Positions 1 through 8,655 of a DNA stretch of 64,000 nucleotides are shown here, one piece after another. Made by a program: the position numbers and the translations under genes. Every line of letters begins with the position of its first letter. The stretch's first letter is position 1. The DNA comes from Rhizobiaceae bacterium (GTDB lineage Bacteria; Pseudomonadota; Alphaproteobacteria; Rhizobiales; Rhizobiaceae), in contig JAMLJB010000002.1 in NCBI GenBank assembly GCA_023953835.1, positions 340,630 to 404,629 on the forward strand, written 5' to 3'. The notes under the pieces were generated by a model. That model saw only the letters and a list, made by a program, of their open reading frames with translations, did no database searches and had not been told where the DNA came from.

Positions 1-1121
1 ATCACGCCCGCTCTGCCGCAAAGCCGGTCGAGCGAGGCGAAGGACAGGTTTTCGCGCACCGTCATGGGCAGCAGCAGCCCTTCCGTCTTGCGGTCCTCGG
101 GTATGAGCGCCATGCCGATGCCCTGCCTGCGCGCCTCGGCGGGGCTGCGGATGTCGACGGGTTTTCCATCGGCCAGCACCTCGCCCGTCAACCCGTGCAG
201 CACGCCGAACAGGGCCAGCAGGAGTTCGCGCTGCCCTTGCCCGTCCAGCCCGCCCAGGCCGACGATTTCCCCCGGTCGCAGCGCGAAGGAAATGTCATGC
301 AGACGGTCGGTCCAGCCGAGATTGCGGATTTCCAGCACCGGCGGCCTGTCCGGCACACGCTCCGGCTTCGGCGGATAGACATTGCTGTATTCACGCCCGA
401 TCATCATTTCGATGACCTCGTGGTCGCTCCTTGTGCCCGCCACGTAGCTGGCCACCTTGCGCCCGTTGCGGAACACCGTGCATTCGTCGGCAAGCTCGGC
501 GATCTCGTTCATGCGGTGCGAAATGTAGAGCAGCGCCAACCCTTCCGAGCGCAGCCGCTTCAGTACCTCGAACACCTTGGACACGTCGGAGGCGGTCAGC
601 GCGGACGTCGCCTCGTCGAGCACCAGAATGCGCGGCCTGCGAGCCAGCGCCTTGGCGATCTCCACCATCTGCCGCCGCGACAGCGGCAGATCCTTCACCA
701 GCGCCAGCGGATGGATGTCGGGAGCGCCAGCGCGCGCCAGCGCCTCCTCGGCCAGCCGCCGCTGCGCTTTGCGGTCGATCATGCCGAAGCGGGTCGGCGG
801 GTTCGAGATCACGATGTTGTCGGCGACGCTGAGGTCGGGAATGAGCGACAGTTCCTGGAACACGCAGACAATGCCCGCATCGTTGGCCGCCGCCGGGCCG
901 GAAAAGCTGACCTGCCTTCCGTCCAGCAACATGCGGCCTTCGTCGGGCGCAACGACGCCCGACATGATCTTGATGAGCGTCGATTTGCCCGCGCCGTTTT
1001 CGCCGAGCAAGGCGTGGATGGTGCCGGCGCGGACGGAAAGCTCCGCATCGGCCAGCGCCCGGACCCCGCCGTAGCGTTTCGATATCCCCGCCATCTGAAA
1101 GAGCGGCGTCGCGCTTTCCAT
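1..1121 (-). CDS. CUT2-type sugar ABC transporter ATP-binding protein, C-terminus beyond window
   Basis: Cytoplasmic double-ATPase subunit (RbsA/MglA type) energising a sugar or sugar-like importer. 373 of an expected ~500 residues are visible; the rest lies left of base 1. The first nucleotide-binding domain has Walker A GENGAGKST (residues 40-48), a signature-like LSRRQ near 147-151 and Walker B ILVLDEATSAL (165-175). The second domain begins with the degenerate loop GLGGLDGQGQREL (288-300), usual for this subfamily. The start at 1121 follows GGAGAGAGGC. It lies 66 bp after the binding-protein gene at 1188-2312, so the two form an operon whose permease is presumably off the edge. Substrate unknown. 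Confidence 0.93.
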   Translation of the reverse strand, partial: MESATPLFQMAGISKRYGGVRALADAELSVRAGTIHALLGENGAGKSTLIKIMSGVVAPDEGRMLLDGRQVSFSGPAAANDAGIVCVFQELSLIPDLSVADNIVISNPPTRFGMIDRKAQRRLAEEALARAGAPDIHPLALVKDLPLSRRQMVEIAKALARRPRILVLDEATSALTASDVSKVFEVLKRLRSEGLALLYISHRMNEIAELADECTVFRNGRKVASYVAGTRSDHEVIEMMIGREYSNVYPPKPERVPDRPPVLEIRNLGWTDRLHDISFALRPGEIVGLGGLDGQGQRELLLALFGVLHGLTGEVLADGKPVDIRSPAEARRQGIGMALIPEDRKTEGLLLPMTVRENLSFASLDRLCGRAGV

Positions 1122-1150
1122 GCCTCTCTCCAGGATTTCAGGTCGAAGTC

Positions 1151-1179
1151 GGAAGGCACCGCAAGACGCGATGCCTTCC
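1151..1179 (-). other. Intercistronic stem-loop after binding-protein gene
   Basis: Perfect 8-bp inverted repeat GGAAGGCA (1151-1158) / TGCCTTCC (1172-1179) with a 13-base loop, just after the stop codon at 1188. It could protect the binding-protein message or partly terminate before the ATPase gene. No T-run follows. Confidence 0.5.
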
Positions 1180-1187
1180 CTGAAGGA

Positions 1188-2312
1188 CTACTGGTTTTCC
1201 TTGGTCTGCCCCATGATTTCCTGCGCGGAGAAATTGATGCCGCATGAGGGGAACGAGTTGCCGACGAAGAAATTGTCGGATTCGCTCGGGAAATAATCCT
1301 GGCCTTCCTTGAAGTCCGGGTCGGAGACGATGGCCAGCGGAAGCTTGACCTCCTGCGGCACGACCTGTCCCTCAAGCGCGGCGATCGCCGTCTTGACGGC
1401 CACCGCGACCTGCGCCGGGCCGGACCCCGCCGACGTGCATTTCAGGCCCTCGCCCGCATATTTCGCGCAGAACTTGCGAAAGCCGTTTTCCGTCTCGCCG
1501 CCGAACGGCACGAAGGGATGCTTGGCGTCTATCATCGCCTGGACGATGCCCGTGTCGCCGCCCTGCCCGGTGATGCCGTCGAAGGGGCCGCTGGTGGCGA
1601 TGGCGTCCGCCGTGACCTTCTGGGCCACGCCGTCATCCCACTTGCCCATGACTTCGGTGACCTCGAACTTCTTGCCCGATGCGTCGAGCTTTTCATGGAT
1701 GCCGTTGTGGCGGTCGGTGTCGACCGACGTGCCCGCCACACCGCGCACCTCAAGCACCTTGCCGCCGTTCGGCAAATGGTCCACCAGCCAGTTGCCCCAA
1801 AGCTCGCCCAACCCCTTCTGGTCGACATTGACGTTGATGGCGTCCTCGGTGTCGAGAATGTTGTCGAAGGCGACCAGCACGACGCCGGCTTCCTTCGCGC
1901 GCTTGATGACCGGCGTGAAGGCGGTCGGGTTCTGGGCGTTGACGACGATGGCGTCATAGCCGGAATCGATGAAGTTGTTGATCGCCGAAATCTGCGCCGG
2001 AACGTCCTCGCCCGTCGAGACGACCTTGAACTCCTTGAGCTTGGCCGCGACCTCCGGCTGCGCCGCATAGGCCTTGGCCGTCTGGATCATCTGGATGCGC
2101 CACGTATTGGCGATGTAGCCATTGGCCAGTGCGATACGGTATGGCCCGTCTTTCTTCGGGAACTTGAAGAATTTCGTATCTGCCGCCCAGGGGGCGAAGC
2201 AGTCCGGTTCGGCCGCCGGGCCGGACACGACTTCCGGTTCGGCGAAGGCGGCAGAACTGAGCATGAAAAGAGCCGTGGCGGCGACAATGCCACCGGCGAG
2301 TGCTTTAACCAT
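1188..2312 (-). CDS. Sugar ABC transporter substrate-binding protein (Peripl_BP_4 type)
   Basis: Periplasmic receptor of the CUT2 importer, 374 aa. A Sec signal peptide (MVKALAGG..., hydrophobic core, likely cleavage AFA|EP near residue 24) precedes a two-lobed ribose-binding-like domain; typical stretches are DAIVVNAQNPTAF and VVLVAFDN. The ATG at 2312 was chosen because AGGGAGG lies 8 bases upstream; ATG 2318 is too close to it, and an upstream extension to 2489 would put non-signal sequence before the leader. Four cysteines are visible in the mature part, near both ends. It is the first gene of its operon, with a LacI-type operator in its promoter. Confidence 0.92.
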   Translation of the reverse strand: MVKALAGGIVAATALFMLSSAAFAEPEVVSGPAAEPDCFAPWAADTKFFKFPKKDGPYRIALANGYIANTWRIQMIQTAKAYAAQPEVAAKLKEFKVVSTGEDVPAQISAINNFIDSGYDAIVVNAQNPTAFTPVIKRAKEAGVVLVAFDNILDTEDAINVNVDQKGLGELWGNWLVDHLPNGGKVLEVRGVAGTSVDTDRHNGIHEKLDASGKKFEVTEVMGKWDDGVAQKVTADAIATSGPFDGITGQGGDTGIVQAMIDAKHPFVPFGGETENGFRKFCAKYAGEGLKCTSAGSGPAQVAVAVKTAIAALEGQVVPQEVKLPLAIVSDPDFKEGQDYFPSESDNFFVGNSFPSCGINFSAQEIMGQTKENQ

Positions 2313-2473
2313 CGACATTTCCTCCCTTTTGGCGCGCGCCCAGCGCCGCGGACCTCCAGTTGGGGCCCTGCGTTTCCAGACCGATTTTCGACCTTTCCCG
2401 GACCAAGGCGCGTTGCTTGCCCGGCGGCCACCGACCAGCGCTTGGTCTCCTCCCAGAACGCGGCGACATTCAT

Positions 2474-2502
2474 ATGGTAGCGTTACCATTTTGGCTTGTA
2501 AA
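2474..2502 (-). promoter_or_regulatory. Promoter of the first ABC operon with LacI-type operator
   Basis: On the minus strand TTTACA (2502-2497), a 17-base spacer and TACCAT (2479-2474) form a good sigma70-like promoter for the gene starting at 2312. ATGGTAGCGTTACCAT (2474-2489) covers the -10 and part of the spacer; it is a near-perfect palindrome with a central CG, as LacI-family operators have. A repressor there would block RNA polymerase. The obvious candidate is the LacI protein at 2898-4007. Confidence 0.65.
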
Positions 2503-2505
2503 GAC

Positions 2506-2560
2506 GCTTTCGAAAGCCCGATGGAAACGCACCGTTTCAGAAAAAACCATTTGTTTTCTG
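2506..2560. promoter_or_regulatory. Cluster of three inverted repeats in the divergent control region
   Basis: Three consecutive perfect inverted repeats: GCTTTCGAAAGC (2506-2517, no spacer), GAAACG-CAC-CGTTTC (2524-2538) and CAGAAAA-N9-TTTTCTG (2538-2560). The first has the central CG of LacI operators and could be an auxiliary site. The third could form a hairpin. They lie in the 2313-2691 gap, which holds no gene that I can support. Confidence 0.4.
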
Positions 2561-2580
2561 TTATATAGCGTGAATTATCC

Positions 2581-2628
2581 TTGACTTTCCGTTTACCTTT
2601 CGCTGTGATAGCGCTACTATTTCACAGC
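2581..2628 (+). promoter_or_regulatory. Promoter and operator for the tautomerase-LacI pair
   Basis: TTGACT (2581-2586), 17 bases, then TGTGAT (2604-2609) is a plausible promoter. TGATAGCGCTACTA (2606-2619), with the perfect core TAGCGCTA, overlaps the -10 and is a second LacI-like operator. The wider repeat GCTGTGA (2602-2608) / TCACAGC (2622-2628) encloses it. This fits autoregulation of the LacI gene downstream. Confidence 0.5.
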
Positions 2629-2691
2629 CATCACATGGCATGCGGGCGAAGTTGCGTTTCGCGGCTTGCGGCCCTTGAGGGAGGAACTGAG

Positions 2692-2901
2692 ATGCCATTT
2701 GTGCGCGTCACCATCGTGCGCGAAACGCTCGCGGACGACCCTGCGGGCAAGAAGGCGAGGGTTAGCCGCAAGATCGCGGAAGCGATCTCGGAGGCGACCG
2801 GCCTGCCGCAGCATGAGATTTCGATTGTCTTCGATGAAATCGACGCCGCAAACTGGTATGTGGGCGCCAACGATGTCGAGACCTTGCGCTTCAGGACATG
2901 A
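2692..2901 (+). CDS. 4-oxalocrotonate tautomerase family protein
   Basis: Small 69-aa enzyme subunit of the 4-OT/tautomerase family, cytoplasmic and normally oligomeric. The second residue is proline (MPFVRVTIVRE); after Met removal it is the catalytic N-terminal Pro-1. The remainder fits the beta-alpha-beta fold (GLPQHEISIVFDEI strand). The ATG at 2692 follows GAGGGAGGAACTGAG and is preferred over an open frame from 2581, because only this start exposes the proline. It overlaps the LacI gene by ATGA, indicating translational coupling. Such enzymes isomerise enol/keto acids; the substrate is unknown. Confidence 0.88.
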   Translation: MPFVRVTIVRETLADDPAGKKARVSRKIAEAISEATGLPQHEISIVFDEIDAANWYVGANDVETLRFRT

Positions 2902-4007
2902 CGAAAGTTTCAGACGTGGCGAAGGACCCCGCCCAGACGCAAACGGGCAGCGCGCGCAAGGCGAGCCGTCGCGGCGGGGGCCGCCCGACCATCGCGGACG
3001 TGGCGCGGATGGCGGGCGTCGCCACGACCACCGTGTCGCGCGCCCTGCGCGACCCGTCGCTCGTGTCCGCCGAACTGCGCGGGCAGATCGATTCCGCCGT
3101 GGCGCGGCTCGGCTACATGCCCGACCCGAATGCGCGCGCGCTGGCCTCCTCGCGCGCCGACGTCATCGGCGTTCTGGTGCCTTCCCTGACCAACATCGTC
3201 TTTGCCGACATCGTGCGCGGCATCCATGACGAGCTGGGCGAAAGCAGGTTCCAGATCCAGATGGCCAACACGCATTATTCGCCGCATGAGGAGGAGCGAC
3301 TGGTCAGGACCTTCCTCGGCCAGCGGCCCTCGGCGCTGATCGTGTCGGGCATCGACCAGACGGACATCACCCGCAAGCTGCTGGAAACCGCCGGCTGCCC
3401 GCTGGTGCAGATCATGGAATATGCGCGCGACCCCGTGGACATGCTGGTCGGGTTCTCGCATTTCGACGGCGGCAGGGCGGCCACCGCGCACCTGCTTGAT
3501 GCGGGCTATCGCCGCGTCGGCTTTGTCGGCGCGCGCATGGACCCGAGGTCGCAGCGCCGCCTTGCAGGCTACAGGTCGGCGATGGAGGAGGCCGGGCTGT
3601 TCGACCCGCAACTGGTGACCACGACGCCGACGCCGTCCAGCGTTTCGCTTGGCAGCCAGTTGCTGGCCGACGCGCTGGCCAAGGCGCCGGACCTCGACGC
3701 GGTGTTCTGCAACAATGACGATCTTGCGCTCGGCGTGCTGTTCGAATGCCAGCGCTCGGCGATTCCCGTGCCGCAGAAGATGGGAATATGTGGCTTCAAC
3801 GATCTGGACATGATGCGCGTCGCCTATCCGTCGCTGACCAGCGTGCGCACGCCGCGCTATGAGATCGGGCGCCGCGCCGTGCGCATGGCGCTGAGCCGCA
3901 TTGCCGGCGAAAATGTCGAGGAAGGCATTATCGATCTCGGCTTCGAACTCAAGGCGCGCGAAAGCACGGGGCGCAACCGTTTCAGTCAGGATCGAGCCGC
4001 GTATTGA
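2898..4007 (+). CDS. LacI-family transcriptional regulator
   Basis: Repressor-type regulator of 369 aa. The helix-turn-helix TIADVARMAGVATTTVSRAL is at residues 31-50 after a basic 30-residue extension, followed by a hinge and a periplasmic-binding-protein-like effector domain of the GntR (gluconate) LacI subgroup (VIGVLVPSLTN, ICGFNDLDMM). It starts within the tautomerase stop codon (ATGA) and ends 26 bp inside the convergent permease gene at 3982. LacI-type palindromes in the upstream gap indicate control of itself and of the ABC operon starting at 2312. It may also act on the second ABC system, for which I see no similar operator. Confidence 0.95.
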   Translation: MTKVSDVAKDPAQTQTGSARKASRRGGGRPTIADVARMAGVATTTVSRALRDPSLVSAELRGQIDSAVARLGYMPDPNARALASSRADVIGVLVPSLTNIVFADIVRGIHDELGESRFQIQMANTHYSPHEEERLVRTFLGQRPSALIVSGIDQTDITRKLLETAGCPLVQIMEYARDPVDMLVGFSHFDGGRAATAHLLDAGYRRVGFVGARMDPRSQRRLAGYRSAMEEAGLFDPQLVTTTPTPSSVSLGSQLLADALAKAPDLDAVFCNNDDLALGVLFECQRSAIPVPQKMGICGFNDLDMMRVAYPSLTSVRTPRYEIGRRAVRMALSRIAGENVEEGIIDLGFELKARESTGRNRFSQDRAAY

Positions 4008-4983
4008 GCATGATGGCGGCAACGATGATGAGGCCGCTCACCGCGTCCTGAAGATGCGGCGAGATGAGAAGGATGTTCATCAGGTTCGACAGGCCGACCA
4101 GCAGCAGCGTGCCCGCGAAGGCATTAAGCACAGTGCCCTTGCCCCCCGCAAGGCTGACGCCGCCGATGACCACCGCCGCGATGGTTTCCAGCAAAAGGTC
4201 TCCGCCCGACCGCGGCGCGACCGAACCGGTGCGGGCGAGGAACAGCAGCCCCGCAATACCTCCGAGCAGGCCGCTCGCCGTATAGGCGAGAATGGTGATG
4301 CGTGCGACCGGAATGCCGGACAGGGCCGCCGCGCGCGGATTGCCGCCCGACGCATAGAGCTGCACGCTGAACTTGCTGCGCGACAAAAAGAGGCCGAGGC
4401 CGAGCGACAGGCCGAGGAAAACATAGACCGGCAGCGGCAGGCCGAGCACCTTCGTCTGGCCGAAGCGCTCGTAGAAGGCGTCCGGGTAGTGGACCGGCGA
4501 GCCGCCGGTCGCCAGCATGGCGAGCCCGGTCAGCGCAAGCGACATGGCAAGGGTCGCGATGAAGGCCGGTATCCTGAGCTTCACCACCACGAGGCCGTTG
4601 ATGAAGCCGGCGAGCGCTGCCCCTGCGATGGCGATCAGGATCGACGGCAGAAAGCCGAGATAGGGCAGGATGCCGGAAAAATTCATCATGATCTGCCGCT
4701 CCGAGCCGCCCGCGCCCATGACCACGGCGGCGAGGATCGCCACGGCGGCAATCGACAGGTCGATGCCCGCGACCAGCATGACCAGCGTCTGGCCGAGCGC
4801 CAGCACGCCGAGCACCGAGCTTTGGAACAGGATGATCGTCAGGTTGGAGGGTGCGAGGAAGCGACCGCCCGTGGCGAGGCCCGCCAGCGCGATGAAAACC
4901 AGCAGCGCCGGGATGATCGCGTTGCCGGCCAGCGCCCTGCGCCAGCCCATGCCTGCCGCCACGCTCGCCGAGCCAGGTGTCAT
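3982..4983 (-). CDS. CUT2 sugar ABC transporter permease (RbsC type)
   Basis: Inner-membrane permease of 333 aa, mostly hydrophobic with about nine or ten membrane segments. It carries the BPD_transp_2 landmarks LVAGIDLSIAAV and the loop ASGGNPRAAALSGIPV. Last gene of the operon 8655-3982; its start overlaps the preceding permease stop (ATGA at 4980-4983), so the two permeases probably form a heterodimer. Its 3' end overlaps the LacI gene from the opposite strand. Confidence 0.94.
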   Translation of the reverse strand: MTPGSASVAAGMGWRRALAGNAIIPALLVFIALAGLATGGRFLAPSNLTIILFQSSVLGVLALGQTLVMLVAGIDLSIAAVAILAAVVMGAGGSERQIMMNFSGILPYLGFLPSILIAIAGAALAGFINGLVVVKLRIPAFIATLAMSLALTGLAMLATGGSPVHYPDAFYERFGQTKVLGLPLPVYVFLGLSLGLGLFLSRSKFSVQLYASGGNPRAAALSGIPVARITILAYTASGLLGGIAGLLFLARTGSVAPRSGGDLLLETIAAVVIGGVSLAGGKGTVLNAFAGTLLLVGLSNLMNILLISPHLQDAVSGLIIVAAIMLNTRLDPD

Positions 4984-5984
4984 GCGCTCCTCCGGTAGAT
5001 CTTGCGGCCCGCCTTGCGGTTGCGGAAGATGCTGAGGCCGACCGCCGCCACGATGACGCCCGCCCTGACGATGTCCTGATAGAAGGGGTCGAGGCCGCTG
5101 AGGTTCATGACGTTGGCGATCATCTGGTAGATCATCACGCCCGCCATGGCGCGCATCAGTCGCCCCTCGCCACCGAACAGGTTGACGCCGCCGATGACGA
5201 TGGACGCGATGGTGTCGAGCTCCCAGCCCATGCCGCCGAGCGGCACGCCGCTTGACGAGCGCACCACCATGACGACGCCGGTCAGGCCGCTGAGCAGGCC
5301 GGAGGCGACGTAGACGCCGAGCTTGATGCGGTCCACCGCAACGCCGGCCAGACGCGCCGTCACCTCATTGCCGCCGACCGCGTAGAGATGCAGCGCCTGA
5401 CGCGTCAGCCGCAGCCACGCGACGGCCACGGCAAGGGCCGCGAACCAGACCAGCGTCGGCGTCGACAGCATGCCCACCGAAAAGCCGCGCAGCGCGGCGA
5501 CCGTCGCGTCGTTGACCAGTATGCTTTTCTCCGAGATCGACAGCGCGAGCCCGCGCGCGATGCCCATCATCGCCAGCGTGGCGATCAGCGGCTGGACGCG
5601 CCCTTTCGTGATGACGAGGCCGTTGAACAGGCCGCAGGCGCCACCTGCAAGGACCGCAAGCAGCGCCGCCGGGACGAAGCCGAGGCCGACGAAATGCGCG
5701 AACACCAGCGAGGAAAAGGCCATGACCGCCGCGACGGACAGGTCGAAGCCTCCGCTGACCACGACGAGGAACTGAGCGATGGCGAGCAGCCCGAGCAGCG
5801 CCGACTGGGTGAAGAGATTGCCCAGATTGTTGAGCGTGGGAAAGGCGGGGATGAAGAGCGAGGCCAAAAGCGCGAAACCGACGAGGATGACGAACACGTC
5901 GTTGCGGCCAAGCCATGCGCGCCAGCCGCCATGCGCGGCGATGGGGACCGTCGGGGCGACCTCAGGGGCGGTTCCGGCGCTCAT
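4980..5984 (-). CDS. CUT2 sugar ABC transporter permease (RbsC type)
   Basis: Second inner-membrane permease of this importer, 334 aa. It has the typical VVSGGFDLSVAAVMAFSSL segment and the cytoplasmic loop AVGGNEVTARLAGVAV that contacts the ATPase. Overlapped by ATGA both with the ATPase upstream (5981-5984) and the permease downstream (4980-4983). Having two different permease genes rather than one homodimer-forming gene is common in rhizobial members of this family. Confidence 0.94.
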   Translation of the reverse strand: MSAGTAPEVAPTVPIAAHGGWRAWLGRNDVFVILVGFALLASLFIPAFPTLNNLGNLFTQSALLGLLAIAQFLVVVSGGFDLSVAAVMAFSSLVFAHFVGLGFVPAALLAVLAGGACGLFNGLVITKGRVQPLIATLAMMGIARGLALSISEKSILVNDATVAALRGFSVGMLSTPTLVWFAALAVAVAWLRLTRQALHLYAVGGNEVTARLAGVAVDRIKLGVYVASGLLSGLTGVVMVVRSSSGVPLGGMGWELDTIASIVIGGVNLFGGEGRLMRAMAGVMIYQMIANVMNLSGLDPFYQDIVRAGVIVAAVGLSIFRNRKAGRKIYRRSA

Positions 5985-7552
5985 GCCGCGTCCGCCCTGC
6001 GCCGCGCGCCCTGCACTGCGTAGCGCATGATCTCGACCTGATCGGTGCGCGCCGCGTCAAGCTCGGCGGCGAGCCTGCCCTGTGACATCACCAGTATGCG
6101 GTCGCTGAGCGCCAGCAGCTCCGGCATTTCGGACGACGCCATGATGACTGACATGCCCTTCGCGGTCAGGTCGCGCACAAGCTGGTAAAGCTCGAACTTG
6201 GCATTGACGTCGATGCCGCGCGTCGGTTCGTCGAGCAACAGGATGCGGGTGCCCGACGCCAGCCATTTGCCGATCACCACCTTTTGCTGGTTGCCGCCCG
6301 AAAGCGTGCGCACGAACTGGCCGAGCGACGGCGTCCGGATCGAAAGCCGCCCGACGAGTTGCGAGGCGAGCGCGGCCATCCTGCCGCGCGCCAGGATCGA
6401 CAGGCGCGACAGCCGGTCGAGCACGGGAAAGGTGATGTTCTCGGCAACCGGGCGGCCGAGCACCAGCCCGCTTTCGCGCCGCTCTTCCGGCACCAGCCCG
6501 AAGCCCAGCCGGATCGCCTCGATGGGCGAGCGCACCGTCACCGCCCTGCCCTCGACGGCGATGCTGCCGGCATCCGGCCTCGTCACCCCGAACAGGCATT
6601 CCAGCACCTCGCTGCGGCCCGCGCCGACGAGACCGGCAAGGCCCAGCACCTCGCCCCGGTGGAGATCAAAGCCGATGTCCTCGAACTGGCCGTTCACGGT
6701 CAGCCCGCGCACCGACAGGACAATGTCGGGCGTGCTTGAGGAGGCCGCGCGCGCCTCGGCGTCGATGGAGCGGCCAACCATCGCCTCGATGAGGCTTTCC
6801 TTGGTGACTTCGGCGATCGGGCGCGTCGCGACATGGCCGCCGTCGCGCAGGATCGTCACGCGGTCGGCAATCGCCATGATCTCGTCCAGCCGGTGCGAGA
6901 CATAGACCATGCCGATGCCGCGCCGCTTCAACTCCTTCAAAAGCGCGAACAGATGGCCGATCTCATTGTCGGTGAGCGCCGCCGTCGGTTCGTCCAGCAC
7001 GAGGATGCGGATGTTGCGCGACAGCGACTTGGCGATCTGCACGAGCTGGCGCTGCGCAGGCGCAAGGTCGCGCACGATGGCGGTGGGCGAAAATGCGAGC
7101 TTGAGTTGCGCGAACAGGTGGTCCACCTCGCTCCGCATCTCCTGCTTCTTCAGGATCGCGCCCGCCTCGACCCGTTCATGGCCGAGAAAGATGTTGTCGG
7201 CTGCCGACAGCGCGGGCACGAGGTCGGCCTCCTGGTAGATCATGCCGATGCCGAGCCGGTGGCCGAGCGCAGGCGTCAGGCCGGGGAAGATTTCGCCCGC
7301 GATCTCGATTTCGCCGCTGTCGGGGGTCTGCGCGCCGGTCAGCACGCGCATCAGCGTGGACTTGCCCGCGCCGTTCTCCCCGATGAGGCAATGCACTTCG
7401 CCGGGCATGAGGTCGAAATCGACGCCGCGCAGCGCCTGCACGCCGGGAAAGGTCTTGACGATGGCCCGCATATGCAGAAGCGCCGGCCCGGCCTTCCGCG
7501 CGTCAGAGCCTGCTTTGTCAGTCCCAGCGGTATAGGTAGATGGGTGCTGCAT
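5981..7552 (-). CDS. CUT2 sugar ABC transporter ATP-binding protein (RbsA type)
   Basis: Complete 523-aa double ATPase. NBD1 has Walker A GENGAGKST (58-66) and Walker B ILVLDEPTAAL; NBD2 has the degenerate GLAGLVGAGRSEV loop plus LSGGNQQKVVIGKWL and ILLLDEPTRGIDV, so the second domain keeps a canonical signature. The first ~25 residues are not conserved, and an internal start at the Met of MRAIVKTFPG (residue 28) is possible; neither start has a strong ribosome site. Second gene of operon 8655-3982, 98 bp after the binding-protein gene. Confidence 0.94.
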   Translation of the reverse strand: MQHPSTYTAGTDKAGSDARKAGPALLHMRAIVKTFPGVQALRGVDFDLMPGEVHCLIGENGAGKSTLMRVLTGAQTPDSGEIEIAGEIFPGLTPALGHRLGIGMIYQEADLVPALSAADNIFLGHERVEAGAILKKQEMRSEVDHLFAQLKLAFSPTAIVRDLAPAQRQLVQIAKSLSRNIRILVLDEPTAALTDNEIGHLFALLKELKRRGIGMVYVSHRLDEIMAIADRVTILRDGGHVATRPIAEVTKESLIEAMVGRSIDAEARAASSSTPDIVLSVRGLTVNGQFEDIGFDLHRGEVLGLAGLVGAGRSEVLECLFGVTRPDAGSIAVEGRAVTVRSPIEAIRLGFGLVPEERRESGLVLGRPVAENITFPVLDRLSRLSILARGRMAALASQLVGRLSIRTPSLGQFVRTLSGGNQQKVVIGKWLASGTRILLLDEPTRGIDVNAKFELYQLVRDLTAKGMSVIMASSEMPELLALSDRILVMSQGRLAAELDAARTDQVEIMRYAVQGARRRADAA

Positions 7553-7614
7553 GCGCGGTCAACCAGATGCGAGGGACGGCGAGCACACTATAAGGCCCGC
7601 CGTCGAAGCCCGAA

Positions 7615-7635
7615 ACCCGCGCCGTGGGCGCGGGT
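7615..7635 (-). other. Intercistronic stem-loop after binding-protein gene
   Basis: Perfect 9-bp stem ACCCGCGCC (7615-7623) / GGCGCGGGT (7627-7635) with a 3-base loop, 15 bases beyond the binding-protein stop codon and 63 bases before the ATPase start. The minus-strand stem is followed only by TTTC, so it is more likely a message-stabilising or attenuating element than a full terminator. Confidence 0.55.
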
Positions 7636-7650
7636 CCGGACCGGGAGGCT

Positions 7651-8655
7651 TCAGCAGCAGCCGACGCCGAGCTTCTTCAGCTCTTCGATGCGCTGCTCGA
7701 CGCGGGTCTTGTTGGCAGGCGAATTGGCGTCGAAGGTTTCCTTCGGCACGAACACCAGCGGCTCGACCGTCTTGCCAGCCTTGTAGTCCTCGAAGGCCTT
7801 CACGGAGTCCGCTCCGAAGAAGGGCGGCGTCTGCACGGACTGCACCATCTCGCCCGCGAGAATGGCGTTCAGGCCGTCGACCGTGCCGTCCTTGCCCCAC
7901 ACCCAGCCGAGCAGCTCGGTGCGGCCCGCCGCCTTGATGGCCGCGATGGCGCCAAGGGCTGCGTCGTCATTGTCGGCGATCACCACGTCGACGCCGTTCG
8001 GGAAGGCCTGCAACATGTCTTCCATGCATTTGCGGCCACCCTCGCGCGAATTGCCGCTGTCGCAGCTGGAGAGCAGCTTGATGTCAGGATTGGAGGCGAA
8101 CACCTCTTCCATGCCCTTGCCCTGGTCGATGACCGGCGAGGCGCCGACATTGCCGGTGATGTGCAGCCAGTTGCCCTTGGCCGCGCCCTTGCTCGCCTGC
8201 AACTTGGCGACCACGTCCTGAGCGGCGCGCTTGCCGGAATCCACGAAATCGGTGGTGATGACCGAAATCCAGCCATCCGTGCCGGCCTTGCCCGGCAGGT
8301 TGCGGTCAACCACCAGCAACGGCACGCCCGCCTTCGAGGCAAGGCCCGGAACCGGCGCCAGCGCCTCATATTCGATCGGCGCGATGATCAGCACGTCCGG
8401 CTTGCGGGCGAGCAGGTCCTCGACATCGGCAAGCTGCTTGGCCGGATCGGATTCCGCATTGGTCCACACGAAATCGTAACCGGCGTCCTTCCACGCCTGC
8501 TCCATCTCCTTGGTGTTCATGACCCGCCATTCATTGGTCATCTCTGCCTGAGAAAAGGCGGCGAGGCCCTTGCTCTGGGCGAATGCGGGGGCCGCCAGCG
8601 CCACGGTCAGCACACCGAGCGCGGCAATCAGCCTGAAATAACGCGTAACGGACAT
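7651..8655 (-). CDS. Sugar ABC transporter substrate-binding protein
   Basis: Periplasmic receptor, 334 aa, with a signal peptide (cleavage near AFA|QS, residue 26) and a ribose-binding-like fold (VLIIAPIEYEAL, VPLLVVDRNLPG, DVVIADNDDAALGA). ATG 8655 follows GGAGGAGGAAATGTCC. The protein ends in GVGCC, two adjacent C-terminal cysteines that are unusual for this family. First gene of the ABC operon 8655-3982. The 246-bp gap to the FadR gene holds a TTGACA box (8837-8832, minus) and a FadR-pattern site at 8808-8818. Confidence 0.93.
   Translation of the reverse strand: MSVTRYFRLIAALGVLTVALAAPAFAQSKGLAAFSQAEMTNEWRVMNTKEMEQAWKDAGYDFVWTNAESDPAKQLADVEDLLARKPDVLIIAPIEYEALAPVPGLASKAGVPLLVVDRNLPGKAGTDGWISVITTDFVDSGKRAAQDVVAKLQASKGAAKGNWLHITGNVGASPVIDQGKGMEEVFASNPDIKLLSSCDSGNSREGGRKCMEDMLQAFPNGVDVVIADNDDAALGAIAAIKAAGRTELLGWVWGKDGTVDGLNAILAGEMVQSVQTPPFFGADSVKAFEDYKAGKTVEPLVFVPKETFDANSPANKTRVEQRIEELKKLGVGCC

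Noticed and set aside
2602..2628. TGTGA...TCACA as a CRP site
   Set aside because: The arms are separated by 13 bases, not the 6 of the CRP consensus, so it is listed only as an inverted repeat around the LacI-like site.
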